This document shows positions 1-11,830 of a DNA stretch of 64,000 bases, one piece after another. The stretch comes from Dicaeum eximium (lineage: Eukaryota; Chordata; Aves; Passeriformes; Dicaeidae): positions 1 to 64,000 of the forward strand of contig VWZP01002662.1 in assembly GCA_013396995.1 (NCBI GenBank), read 5' to 3'. Position 1 is the stretch's first letter; each line of letters starts with the position of its first letter. Under the pieces are notes generated by a model. That model was not told the DNA's origin and made no database searches. It saw nothing but the letters and a program-made list of their open reading frames with translations. Made by a program: the position numbers and the translations under genes.

Positions 1-3000
1 CACACAGCCCTTGGCTACCATGTTGCTGTCTGCCCCAGAAGTCCAGAGTAATGTGGAGGCAACCATCACATCCTCCACTAGTGGTTATTGCTTAAAAGGG
101 GTGGTGGAAAGCACACCTCACAGGGTGTTAAGAATCCCAAAGATCCACAACACTAGCAATTTGCAGTTATATTTAATACTTTAAGTAGTTATTGAAGGCA
201 TGAATATGTTGCTATCAAGTGACAAGGTACTTCTAAGTCCTATAAGCCAAAATCTTTCCTGCAAAACAAAGAATGGGCACAGCTGTCTTCTGGAAAGGTG
301 CCTGGTTTTGCCTTTTTGATCATGAATTCTACATCTCTGTGCTTGTCTGGATTTTGTTAGAACAATTTTTACATCCAAACTCATATGTACGTCATCTGTC
401 ATCCAATTATTGGAGGTTATTCAAAGGTTATGTTTGAAGTACTCACTGGAGGTATATAGCAAGCGTTTCATTCATTGATAGTGATTGCTGAACAAAGGCT
501 TGGAAATTCTAAAGGAACTATCAGAATAGATTTGAATTTCTACACCATGGGAAGAGTGGTAAGAAGTCAGTGTGACCTTGACAGAAACAGCAGGTAGCTG
601 TGCTCACACCTGCTGAAGGATGAGGGTCACGTTTGCATGATTGACTGAAGGTGCTTTTCATGTGACTGACAAATTGACAGCTATTAATTATCTTAATGTT
701 TGCTTGGGCTTCTGAGCCTGCACCAAGCGATTAAAGATACTTTTGGAAATTAGTGGTTTTGTTTGCACTCCTTCCTCTAATTGTTTGCTAAATAATTTAC
801 CATCATTGTGTTTCAAATCTCTGAGTACTGCAAATAGTACTTAAATAGTATGGTTTAATGCAGAGGGAAGTAAATACAAATGAATAAAGAATGTGTGGAA
901 GAAGGGAGCAAGGGTAAATCTTAACAGGAACATGAGTGTCTTCCTCACCTAAATTTGCCATGATCATTTAGAGGTGGCTGGTACCAAAGTGCTGAAATGT
1001 TTCAGGCAGACACACAGGATCTATTTTTATTATGTGGATGTTAAGTGGACTGCTAGGAACTTGAAGACTGTAGAAAATTTTCCAAGAGTTTGCATTTCTG
1101 AGTGTCAAGTAGCACACCAAATTAGGTCCCTCCAGAAACCAAACTCTCTACCCCTCCCTGCCTGAAACCACTTTTGCTGCACCCATTGGTTCTCAGCATC
1201 CCTCAACTGAAACTCACTGGGCATATTTCTATGTACTCCTCTGTTTTCTTTCAGGTCACAGTGATGCCTGTGGTGTTCAGGCTGTTCTGTAAATATGGTA
1301 GATATCCTTTCAGTATAAATTTCACCTCATCATGCCCTACCAAATGGCTGGCTACAGTTTGTAAGCATGTCATGCATTGCTGCTGTATTTTCTGTTGAGA
1401 TTAAATGAAACAAATGACGCAGTAATGTTTTTAAGAAGAAATTGAAATTCTGGGAAAGAGGTAATGAAAAGCTGTCTTTTTTAATTTCTGATCTGAATTC
1501 AGAGTGATCGGAATTTGTGAGCAACACTACAGGGAAGCTATGAGTCTTTTCCTTCTTGAATCTCATTATCTTGCTTAGATCACTGAAAATTCCACGACTT
1601 AGCAATCACCATGCAGTCCAGAAGTCAATTAAAGAATAATTACCAGAAGGCATTGGTCAGTCTTAGATGTTTGCCTTCGTCACTGCTATGCCTCATCAAC
1701 AACAGAAACTTTTAGTATTAGGAAAGAATTCTGGCCAGCTCAGACAAGGTGTCCCACGTCAGTCCTGAGGCAACTACTTACCTTGTGTGCAAGCCAGGAT
1801 AAGCTTATATAAAACTGATAAAATTGATTATGCTGATATGTGGTAAAACAACGTCTGAAAATGTAGATTTCTGCAAAATACTGACAAGCTTCCTTCCTTC
1901 TGTGTGACAATGCAGACCTTCTAATCATTAATATCCTTAGATTATCCTGCTGCTATGGTCAGCTAAGGTCAGCCTTAAACAGCAGCCCTGCATCAGTGGA
2001 TGCTGAATGGTTGTAATAGAACCTTTTAGTTAGATTTAATTTAAGCAATGGTCAGTATTTCCCCATTTCTATTATCAACATTGGAAGAAAAAATCAAACA
2101 ATTATGAAAGAAATTATGGGAATTCTCTTACATATTTATGAAGAAATTATCTGCTTCTACCCTTTGGCATGTCTGGACTGTCCATATGCTAAACTTTTGG
2201 TAGATTTAGCTTCATTCTGCAGAAATTTCTTAAAAAAAAAAAAAAAAACATAGAAAACTTTCATGGGGAAAAAGTAGAAAAATGCCATTTCCAGACCTCA
2301 GAGCAATCCTGATTAACTACATTAGTCATTCTTTTCTAGATAAAAAGTAAAAAGTAACAAGTGTGGAGTGCATTTGTGCCTCATATTGCCTCATGGCCCT
2401 GTTCAATTGGAGTCATTCCCATTCCCAGTGGATGTATTGGTATTGTCCAGCCAGCCAAGCCACTGGCTCTCCATGAACCCCCACTGGCTAACACTGCACA
2501 TGTAGGTTAGATGTATCTATCTGTTCCTGTAGACCCCTGGCAGTATATCAACCTATGTAAGGCTTGGATGTCTATATAAAAACATATGGACATCAAAGTA
2601 TGGTACAAACCATGATATTCAAACTTGTTAAAACCCAAAAGCATCGCTGCTTTGTGCCAGACTAATACAGGCAGATCCTTCCAGTTGTTATTTGGCTCTT
2701 CTGAGTACTTGGCTCTCTTCCCCTCTTCCCCTCTGCTGTGTGTAGCAGGGCTGACAGCTGAGGACAGGAGTCGCAGCTTCACTTTTCCAAATTCAGAGGA
2801 ACACAGCAATCAGGCTCCAACCCCTGAAGGCTTTTTATTTCCTGGCTGTTAAAACAGAAAAAGCATTCACATGTAGATAGCGGGGACAACCTTTGGAGAA
2901 AGAAAGGCAGGGCAAACTCTCAAAGCTGGTTGAATATCCAATAGCTGACCATCATTCTGCCACACAAACACAGAGCTCTTGCTATGCTTTGCACAGACTC

Positions 3001-6000
3001 ATGATTGCCAGCCACGTTCTTACCCCTGTCCTAGGCAGAGTTCTCACTCACACACGTGCCTGCAGCCTGGTAATTGCCTCTATCCTCCACTGTATGTGCT
3101 CCTCTCAGCTCCGTATAGATTCATTATGATCAGAATATTTTTGACATCCCTGAGGCAGAATTCATTCTTTGCATGCACAGAATATAATTAAGTCCTATTT
3201 GGAAGAAAAAATGTGGGGTTTTTTTTCATGGATTTTTGTTTATATACTAAATGTAATATTATGAGTTCCTTGAAGTGAATTTGCTAGAGGAGCTGCACTT
3301 ATTTGCTTTCTTTCTTTCCTTTGCCTCCAGCTGTCTGTTCCAGAACAGGGACTACCATTCTTCTCTGTCCACCTATTACAAAAGCACAGTCTACAGGAGA
3401 GTATTTATGCAGCAAATTGTACTGCTGCCATCTACTTGCTGAAGGAAGCATTACCATTTCCTTATTAATCAAGAACACAGCTCAGTTTATGTCCCAAACC
3501 GCCTTTGTTTTCCCTGAGTCTGAATATTTAATCAGAATTTTTATCTCACTTGCGCTATGCATCCACCAGACAATTCACCCACGTGTTTTCTCTTCCCTGA
3601 GCCACAGCAACACAGAACAAGGAGCTGCAGGAACACTACAGTTTCCTATTTCTTGATGGGACTAAGAGTAACTAAAAAGATGCCAGCTTGGTCAGAAATG
3701 TTTCCTGCAGCTGTGCCATTCACAATTTGTCTCTCTCACATAGATTCTCTTGGCTTCTGTTGTTGCTGAGCTCTTACCACAGTGGAGACTTCATTTGGCA
3801 GATGGCCCTTGCAAAATTTTTCTATATAATTTAATAATACATAATACTATATAATAATAATCTACTGTAAGCCCAGCTCCTAATTCACTTTTGAATTTGT
3901 CTTTGATAGATCTTTGAGTTTCACTGAGGTCCCTAACTGTGATTAGGAGAAAGTTTTGTTCCTGTACGTCCAAATCACAGTGACTCAAAATTTAACTAAA
4001 ATTGAAAGACAACTTACAGGGCTGTTGCTTGCTCAGCAGGACTCTCCAAAATCTATGCTCCCTTTGACATGAGCAGAGGGCTTTTTCTGCTGTCTGATGT
4101 GTCTTCATGGTGCTCCTGTGATTAACCTGCAATTGTGAGCATTTTGCTATCTGTGTGTCCAACAAGGGAATTCTGGACTAAAAATTTTCTCCAGAATTAC
4201 TTCAATTAAAAAACCTTTGATTTTCCAATTTTCTTTTTGCAATGATTTTTAATTTTGCTGCCTGTCTGATTCCTTTATGGAGTATTGAGGATGTGCCTAA
4301 AACATTTAAGGGGTGTTGTTTCCATCTCCTTGCTAAGCCTTTCTCTGTCTGGGGATTTTCTACATGTAATAAGTAATACTAAACTGCAATGGTATCTTGG
4401 AATTAGCTTGTTTGCAGATACTTTGGTTATGGCAATGCTTGTGCAATACATCAATGTAAAGAAATAAAGATGAAATTTTCTTATTTACAAACGTACTCTT
4501 CTTTAGAAAAATGTCTTGATTTCTCTTATTATACTCTTTTCAAATGGCACAGAATTGGTCTGTGTTTTAAAACATCCTTGCTGAAAGTTTTATACATTGG
4601 TGCTTCCTTCTGGCCTCCATAAATGCCATTACAGCACCCAAAGGAATATTGAGGTCTGGAAGCCCTTCTAAAAGCATAATGACAGAAGGAATATGTTAAA
4701 TCCTAAAGAAGTGGGAATTAATGAAAGCATCCTACATCGTTCTTTTTTCTCTATCTTGTTTGTGAGCCCTTTACCACTGGGAGATGAGTGCCAGCTGATT
4801 TTTAAACATGCTTGACTCATTCTTCCCTTGGAACCGTGCATAGGGCTGCAAACAGCAGATCTGGCTTAGTCCATGGAAGCAACGTTGTGCTGACCATGAG
4901 GCATCTCATTCACTCAGGGGATTATCATCCCTTTAAGCAGTGGAGGGCATGGCTGGTAGGAATTTAGATGGCCATGTTTCAGTAAATGCATCAACAGGTC
5001 ATGCGTATCTATTTGCTTATTAACTTGTTTGTCAAAGAAAAGAAACTGCATAACACCAAGTGATGCTTCCAGTTGGCCCTGGTCAGAGACTCCACAGAAC
5101 TACAGCTACCCTTTACTATGAAATTCTCAGGCAGAAATTCATAAAGAAATCCAAATTATCATTTCAGAGAAGACAACTTTTTATAATGATTTGTTTCTAA
5201 ATGTCTCTGCCTCACTTGCATAGTATTAAATTAAAAACCTGCTTTCCTTTTAAGCCCTCACATGAGTACATTTATTTTTTATCTGCCAGATTTAGAGATG
5301 TAATTCATCTTTCACATCCAAATATACTGAAACAGGGTCTATTAATAGCAACTCTGCGCTAGGGTTTTTTTAACTGTAAATATTTTGGTATATACATTGC
5401 AGAAAGCTCCTATAATAAAATAATGATTTCATAGTAGTAAGATTTATATTTTCCATATTTATATTTTTATATTTTATGATGTGCTAAATTATTTCTAAAT
5501 GCTAAAATGGATCTCAGTTGATTTGTAGGATGTGTATCAGCAATTAGTTTTATCAATGCTTTTGAAAGAAAGAGCTGGAGATAGGCATATATAAATAAAT
5601 TAATATGGAATCAGGAATACAGAAGTAAACTGTTGAAAGAACTGGGACAATATTTCATATTTGAGACATCCTAGTGATTCAGGAGTCTTTTCTTCATGAC
5701 AGAAAAGGCTGGTGTTTCTGCCCTATTAATTGGAATGTGGCTGTTTTAACTGTGAGCCCCAGAGTTCCAGCAGGAAGAGGGAGGTGAGCAGGTGGGGTCT
5801 GGGCTGGGAGCAAAAATCCACCTCAGCCAGAGAGCTGCAGTTGGATGCAGCAGCTGTCCCAGGTGAGGAAACTCTTGGCTGATTCTAATGTTTTATTTTC
5901 AGCATTGTCTTGAGGTTTGTGTATGACCTGTATGCATTCCTCTGTCCAACCACAGGGAAGAGAAAAGAGGAGCAGAACTGAGAACAGGAAAGTTGATAGA

Positions 6001-6229
6001 TCCAATCAGTACTGAATACAGGTTGTTTCATGACCTATAAAATATAAAATCATAAAATCCATTGGTGCCAATGGTGTGGCATTGTACAGGTCAGTTAAAG
6101 ATAGTAGTAAAGATAGTCATTTGTTTTGTAATATAAAAACATAAGGCACAGAAAGGGCATTTCTGAAGGCATGGGAAGGAATTTTCTCAGAATTGGAGTC
6201 TGGCAGGATAGGAAGGAGAAAAGATTACT
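1..6229. other. Intergenic, nothing recognised
   Basis: AT-rich, CpG-poor sequence with no recognisable exon, RNA gene or element. It includes an A17 run (2232-2248) and an AT-rich patch at 3820-3865 and 5440-5480. Open frames of 60-124 codons occur on both strands without family resemblance and are treated as chance. Confidence 0.6.
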
Positions 6230-6770
6230 TTGTATTTCTCTATTATTATATTCCTTCCTCAGACATTTGCTACTGGAGACCCTGACAGTCCACAAGGCTG
6301 GCAGGACCTCTGCAGTGACCTCATGTGTCTGGCTTTGAATGCTCATTCCCAGGGTCAAGGACCAAGGAAGATGTGCAGGATCCGTGGAAATTCCCAGCGG
6401 AGCAGCCACACATGCTCGGAGCTGCCACTGCAGGCGGGCAGGAGAGCACCAGGCTGCTTTTCTTTGCAAAATGTCTCACGGCCGTGTCAGATACTTTCTC
6501 ATGTTCATTTCTGTTCGAAGACACGCGACAAGAGCACAAGTAGTAGGTGCACTGCAGTGTTGCTGGAGAGCTGTGAAGGCTGTACCCTCATGGACATCAG
6601 TCATCCTGGCTCTGCCACAGGCTGTGCTCGGGATGGAGGGAGACAGCCAGGGAGGCAGGGAGGATGGATGCTGCCCGTGGTTTTGCCCATTCTGGAAACA
6701 CTATTCCTGTTGATTAAAAAATAAATAAATAAAAATAATAATTTAAAAAATTTTTAAAAGTGTTTTGGCT
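6230..6770 (+). other. GC-enriched block ending in A/T-rich tail; possible non-coding exon
   Basis: Three long overlapping frames (164, 124 and 72 codons on the plus strand, others on the minus) arise here because GC content is raised and stops are rare. The block is preceded by an acceptor-like TATTCCTTCCTCAG (about 6249-6262). It ends in ATTAAAAAATAAATAAATAAA (about 6714-6735), which holds AATAAA hexamers. None of the translations resembles a known protein. A terminal exon of a long non-coding RNA or a retrocopy is possible; chance is just as likely. Confidence 0.2.
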
Positions 6771-7244
6771 TCTAAGTTAGGCTTCGGATGGTGATTTCTT
6801 AGATGGCAGGGACATCTGGTGGTGCTAAGAGGAATCCTGCAGAGCATCCAGCTGATCCCAGAGTGCCCTCTGGATGCAGTGAGGGTAGGAGAGAGCCCGT
6901 GATGCAGGGCAGGAGGAAAGGGGCCAGAATGGCCAGAAGCAGTCATCAGCTCCTTGGGTACTCTTTCTTTGCAAAGAGGCACGATAACAATTTGTTATGG
7001 AAATTACTTTAAAATTTTTTTTCTTACAATTTTTAATCATTAAGAAAACTCATTACAATTTGATAACCATACTTATTTAAGGCATGGACAAAATATAGAC
7101 CCAGCTGCAGTGAGTGATGCTACATGAAAAACACAATTAGTGCACAATTCTTCTGTGACCAGCCAGGATAACAGTGCTGGTGTTTCCATGTCAAATCAAC
7201 ATTCTTCATATTGTTTGTAACGGTTTCACACATGAGGAGAAAAC

Positions 7245-7610
7245 ATGGAACAAGGTTGTTCAAGTACCTGCAGACATTTCAAAAGGATGACTGTTGGCCA
7301 CATGTTTAACCCTAAGTTTGCTTCCCAGTGCTTCCATGCCCCATTACTTAATGCCCTTAGCAGAGTCTTCAGCAGTCCTTCAAATCTCCATCTTTCCAGA
7401 GGGTTCGGGGTGATAAAGGATGTAATGTCAATACCACGTTTGGTACGTTCCCACAGTGGCCCAAGAATTTATAAGGTTATTTCTAAAATCAGTCCCCTTG
7501 TCCGAATTGATTCTCTCTTGGGTACTGTGTCACCACAAAATGTGTCTCTCGAGGCCTCAGATGGTGTTTGGAGCAGTGGCAGTGGCTCACAGCCAGCCCA
7601 TGCCCACACC
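7245..7610 (-). pseudogene. Endogenous retrovirus integrase relic, multiply broken
   Basis: The complement strand carries pieces of a retroviral integrase catalytic core. One piece (about 7489-7560) resembles the region around the second catalytic aspartate. A second (about 7390-7450) resembles the segment between the catalytic residues. A third (about 7249-7384), with FEGLLKTLLRA visible in one frame, matches the helix after the catalytic glutamate. The pieces lie in different frames with stops between them, so the element is inactive and old. The type resembles betaretrovirus- or ERVK-like pol copies common in bird genomes, but the class is an inference. No LTR was recognised at either end, and the insertion of mitochondrial DNA starts about 80 bases beyond its upstream end. 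Confidence 0.65.
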
Positions 7611-7689
7611 ATGCCCATGCCATGGTGACTGTGTAGCTCTTGAGTGTATCATGACACAGCATGTCCCAGCTCTCACCACCTCTGTAGGA

Positions 7690-7910
7690 GTATTTTCTTG
7701 TCCCCCTCATACAGAAATCAAAACAACCCCATCACAACTCCAGTCCTAAACCCCAGCAGCCAATATCTTTATTCTCAGATGAGTGGGCAGCCAAACAGTA
7801 GAACACCCATTCATTATCATCAGACAATTTGCCTCCCTCACTTACTTCATAATCCTCTTAATCCTATGCATACTGTTGGAGCTTTAGAAAACAAATTACT
7901 TAAGCTCTAA
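7690..7910 (+). pseudogene. MT-CYB: Cytochrome b C-terminal fragment (NUMT)
   Basis: The codons match the last 70 or so residues of avian cytochrome b, part of complex III. One frame reads a QKSKQ-like segment at about 7707. Another reads GSQTVEHPFIII (about 7778-7813), where functional bird copies have GSQPVEHPFIII. The end, GALENKLLKL followed by TAA at 7908-7910, is in a further frame. At least two frame shifts separate these pieces, so no intact product is possible. Confidence 0.88.
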
Positions 7911-7914
7911 AACT

Positions 7915-7982
7915 ACTCTAATAGTTCAAAAAAACTTTGGTCTTGTAAACCAAATATTGAAGATTATACCTCTTCTTGGGGT
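7915..7982 (+). pseudogene. MT-TT: Mitochondrial tRNA-Thr copy (NUMT)
   Basis: This 68-base stretch follows the cytochrome b stop after four bases. It contains the anticodon arm TTGGTCTTGTAAACCAA with anticodon TGT. The ends (ACTCTAA at 7915-7921 and TTGGGGT at 7976-7982) still pair as a seven-base acceptor stem with two G-T wobbles. It is the best-preserved part of the insertion but is expected to be silent in the nucleus. Confidence 0.88.
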
Positions 7983-7991
7983 TCTTTCCCT

Positions 7992-8071
7992 TCAGAAAGA
8001 AAACCTTTATCTAAAACTCCCAAAGCTCCAAAGCTGCTATTTTAAATTAAACTAATTTTTGACTCCTCTCT
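7992..8071 (-). pseudogene. MT-TP: Mitochondrial tRNA-Pro copy (NUMT)
   Basis: The plus strand reads as the complement of avian tRNA-Pro: a TCAGAAAGA start, the AACTCCCAAAGCT anticodon region and a TTAAACTA end. A small duplication of the AAAGCT motif (about 8025-8037) disrupts the anticodon arm. It is directly followed by the ND6 copy, which fits bird gene order. Confidence 0.8.
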
Positions 8072-8084
8072 ACCCTAAACTGCA

Positions 8085-8566
8085 CAACTCACTCCCCAGG
8101 ATAGCCCCCATAAAAGTTCTAAGAGGACAAAAATGCTAGTAACAACAAGCCTGCAACCCAAAACTACGCTGGTCCCCATGGGCAGAACACAACTACCCCA
8201 CTAAAGCCCAGTCACACAGATGAGACACCCCCACTACCAACAGTGTCCACACCAAACGAGCACTCAGAGCTACTCCCACAATCATAACCAAAGCTTGCCA
8301 CATGCCACACCCAACTTCAATCCCCCCATATTTCTGGAAAGGGTCCACTGCCAGAGACAGAGTAAACAAACCCCACCAATATTCTGCCCAAGTACACTAA
8401 AAACAGCCACAGCAACACAGAGGAGGTACTTGGACTCACCAGCCACCACACCCAGCAACAGATGCCAATACTAAACCTACCACCCCATCATAATAAGAAG
8501 GATTAGACACAACTGCCAATTCTCCTAAAATAAAGCATGCACCCCAAAATATTACAAAATTGCTCA
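8085..8566 (-). pseudogene. MT-ND6: ND6 copy, near full length (NUMT)
   Basis: NADH dehydrogenase subunit 6 is encoded on the opposite strand in birds, and here it lies in complement. Recognisable blocks include the C-terminal end (CTAAACTGC at about 8085), the AGATAGCCCCC-like block, the AGAGTAAACAAACCCCACCAATAT block (about 8360-8385) and the AGAAGGATTAGA block (about 8498-8509) near the N-terminus. At about 480 bases it is shorter than the usual 519-522, with deletions and broken frames. Plus-strand open frames here (8220-8474) are antisense shadows. Confidence 0.82.
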
Positions 8567-8569
8567 GAA

Positions 8570-8605
8570 TAATTTCTACTTGACCTTTCTCCAAGACTTA
8601 TAGTT
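8570..8605 (-). pseudogene. MT-TE: Partial mitochondrial tRNA-Glu (NUMT edge)
   Basis: The segment TTTCTACTTGACCTTTCTCC continuing to AAGACTTATAG matches the complement of avian tRNA-Glu next to the ND6 start. Similarity stops within the tRNA, marking the right edge of the insertion. Confidence 0.65.
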
Positions 8606-11337
8606 ACATTAAGTTAAGGATGATCTTCATTATTATAATGCAAAATCTCCATTTTGCAGCTGGAGAAAAGCAAATGTATCAGAAACCTTTTTGATGTGGT
8701 GGATTGGGTTTTTTTTGGTGTGGTCCCTTCTCTTCCCTCTGTAAGTAAAATTACAGGGCCAAAGAGTTCTGCTTTCCTCTGGGCAGAGAGGTCAGGCACG
8801 GAGGGGGATCTCAGCTTGTGTAGGCACAGCCACCTGCTGGCACAGGGAGAGCGTTTGGAGAAGGGTCGAAGGTGTGAACGAGAATAAATACAATGAAGAG
8901 CTACAGAAAGCATCTCACACTGGTCACAAGAGGGCAGAAGCAGCCCAAGATTGGGTCTGCAGCTCCTAGGTAGCTTTCCCTTCCCTGGATTTTCTTTTAC
9001 ATTTCAAATTCATAAAATCCTCTTTGAATAAAAATGTAGGCACATGACTTAATGCAATATGATCAGTTCTATTATTATTAGCTATTATTATTAGATCAGT
9101 CTTAAAAAAACAAACAAACAAACCAAACAAAAAACCTCCCAAAAACTCTCAGGATATATTTGTTTATGGTCTGATGGAAAGATCAGTTTTCTTGGGAATG
9201 AGGGGCTTCAAGGACACCAGGGTCTTAAAAGCATCCTTGCTTTCTCTCTCACATTTCTCTTAATATCCAGTTGCAAGTCAAGTTCTGTCACCTGAGAAAA
9301 GACAAAATCAAGAAAATATGTTAATTTCTTTAGGTACAATAGTCTTTAAAACATGATTTCCCCTTGCCACTCTTTCTTTACTCATTTTCTGGTTCTGATA
9401 CCAAGAGGTTGTTTTAATGTATTTGACTTTAGTTATGTAAGTATCTTTGTTAATTCCACTGAGGCCAGAGCAGCAAAGCAAAGATACAAGAATTTTTGGG
9501 ATTATGGCTCTATGGCATAAACTTTTTAATGCACAGATAACACCAGTCCTGCAGATCTATCTATGCACAGAAATTAGATCCAAAATTGTTTCTAATTACT
9601 TTAAAGAAGCATGACAAAAATGTTCTCTTTCCATCAAATTATATAAATCTCTGTTTTTAAAGCTTAATTCCAAATCTGAGTCTGCTCCTTCCTGCCAACA
9701 GCTCTGGATCTGACAGGCACAGAACACAACCCCCTGTGCACAGAAATGTTCCCAAGAGCCCTGCTCTGCTGGCTCCAGATGGGTTCCAGCAGTGTGGATG
9801 AGCCCACATGGGCAAGCAGAAACCCTGCAGGACTGGGCACAGGATCTGAGCCACTCCAAATAGCTCCAGAACATCTCAGTGAAAAAATAGGCCTTTACTT
9901 TGGAGGTCTGGACAATGACTTGGTTTTTTTTCTGTAATGCTCAATAACTAAGCTGAAATATGTATTATGAACAAAACTTGTAATGACCATTTTTAGAAAC
10001 AATTTCATTTATCACATAATGGAAAAGACAGACAGAACCCCTAAAGAACTTAGCTGAATTCCTTCTTTAATGTAATGCATGCCTACTGAATCAAATCCAT
10101 CTTTTACCAGGGAAATTAATTTAATGGTGAATTGAATAATACTAGTAATATAGTAATTTAATAATGTAAAAAAAATCCCATAGACAATAGCATGAAGGGT
10201 GAACAGAATCAGGAATAAACCCTTCTCTTTTGGTGTCATTTGCATGTTCCCCTGGTGTTAAGAGATAGACCTTTGTACAAGCTACACCCCTGTAAATTTA
10301 AAATTGCAAATGTCACTAAAGACAGAAATTCTTTTGATGACAAAAATAGAGTTCAAAAATGTTCCTGGAATATTTGAAATTGGAATTAAAAATAAGATGA
10401 AATTAAAAGGAAGCTAGAATTAATATTATCCAAAGACATGCTATATGAGTGGGGTGAATCATCCCTATTGGTACAGGATGGGGAGCAACTTTCTTCAGCA
10501 GTTTTGAAGAAAAAACTCTGGTCAAGTATGGACTTTGGTCAACCATGTCATATTACAAAAAGGGGAAATGTCATCCTTGCATTGCTAAGGGTAAAATTTG
10601 TAAAATATATAAAATAATTTCTTCCACTGTACTTTTCATTGGTGAAGATTCAGCTCAGGTACATTATTCAGTTTTGAGAGTGGCCATGCAAGAAATAGAC
10701 CAATGGCATCTGCTTAGTTTAAAGAACTGAGCCATGATAGAATAAATTAATAAACAAATGTGTACACATTAGGGTGATAGGAAGTAATTAAAAGAAAGGG
10801 GTGTATGTGTATTTTAGATATCACTAAAGGATGGTAAGTACATTGGAGATGAAAATTTCAGTAGCTTCCCTGATATTCAAAAACTAAAGCTTCTGAGAAG
10901 ACTTAATAATTTCTGTGGCCAGCCATCTGATTATGGACTCAGCCCCAAAGGCTGAGTTTCAGAGGGAAGATCTTCCTGCTCTTCCATACCAGTCACATAA
11001 AACTGTTCTAGTTTATGTATGATAAGTGGGTCTGATAACATTGTTATTTGCAATTAAGCTTATTTTATGAACTATGCTTCTAGAAAATTCCAGCCCATCT
11101 CTTACTTCTGAAGAGTTTTATCCTGCTCTTCTCTGAGAAGCTTTACTTATGCTAAATAATGCCAAGGAAAGGCTTAGGTGATCTATAATTCTTATTGCTC
11201 ATCGTTTTCTATATTCCTAAAGCCAGCTTTAGTTAAAATTTACTTCATTTAAGATTGAAGATTAAGATACTGTACATGTACTCTATAAAATAACATCATA
11301 ATGTTCTCCAAATGCTGAAGAAATGGCTGCAAGGAGT
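8606..11337. other. Intergenic; low-complexity patch, otherwise nothing recognised
   Basis: It contains an ATT/AAC-rich patch (about 9070-9140, with (AAAC)n at 9105-9130). No exon or mobile element is recognised elsewhere in it. Confidence 0.55.
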
Positions 11338-11830
11338 TGTGGTGGTTTGACCTTGTCTGGCTGCCAGATTCCTACCAAGCATTCTACCTCTCACTCTCTC
11401 AATGAGATGGAGGAGAAGATATGATGAAAGGGCTTGTGAGCTGAGATAAAGACACAGAGAGTGCTTAGAAATTACTGGCATGGGCAAAAGAGTCTCGATT
11501 GAGGAGGATTGTATCAATTTATTGCCAGTTAAAAATAGATAAGGATAGTGAGAAGAAAAGACAAAACTAAAGCCCCTTTCCTCTGCCCTCTCCCACTTGT
11601 TCTTCCCAGGCTCAGCTTCAGGACTGGCTCTCCCCTGAGCTGCACAGGGGATGGGAACTGGGTAAGTGGTCAGTTCATAACCTTTCATCTCAGCTGCCCT
11701 GTAATCCTCACTTTGTTTCCCTGCTCTGTTTCAGGGTTCTTCCCACAGGTACAGCCCTGGCTGGTTCCCTCACAGGGGCTGCAGATCTTCAGGAACAGCT
11801 TGCTCAGTGTGGGCTTTGAACAGCATGAGG
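11338..11830 (-). mobile_element. Avian ERV LTR relic, reverse orientation
   Basis: The plus strand begins TGTGGTGGTTTGACC, then reads through a GCTTGTGAGCTGAGATAAAG block, a TTTATTGCCAGTTAAAAATA block and C-rich blocks ending near CTTCAGGAACAGCTTGCTC. This is the reverse of a common avian LTR family whose 3' end has ...CTTTATCTCAGCCCACAAG...AACCACAACA. No coding sequence is attached, so it may be a solo LTR or a truncated copy. Open frames inside it are not genes. The outer right edge is uncertain. Confidence 0.72.

Larger units (their letters stand above)
7690..8605 (+). other. Nuclear mitochondrial insertion (NUMT): cyt b end to tRNA-Glu
   Basis: About 0.9 kb of collinear mitochondrial sequence sits in nuclear DNA. 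In order it holds the cytochrome b C-terminus, tRNA-Thr, tRNA-Pro (complement), ND6 (complement) and the beginning of tRNA-Glu (complement). Strand composition changes abruptly to C- and A-rich and G-poor, as expected of the avian mitochondrial L strand. The frames carry indels and stops, so this is a decayed insertion and not a working gene set. The Thr-Pro-ND6-Glu order is the derived bird arrangement, so the source was an avian mitochondrion of standard bird gene order. The left edge (about 7685-7695) abuts a retroviral relic; the right edge is at about 8605. Confidence 0.9.

Noticed and set aside
8220..8474. 84-codon plus-strand frame rich in His, Pro and Gln
   Set aside because: It is the antisense of the mitochondrial ND6 copy.
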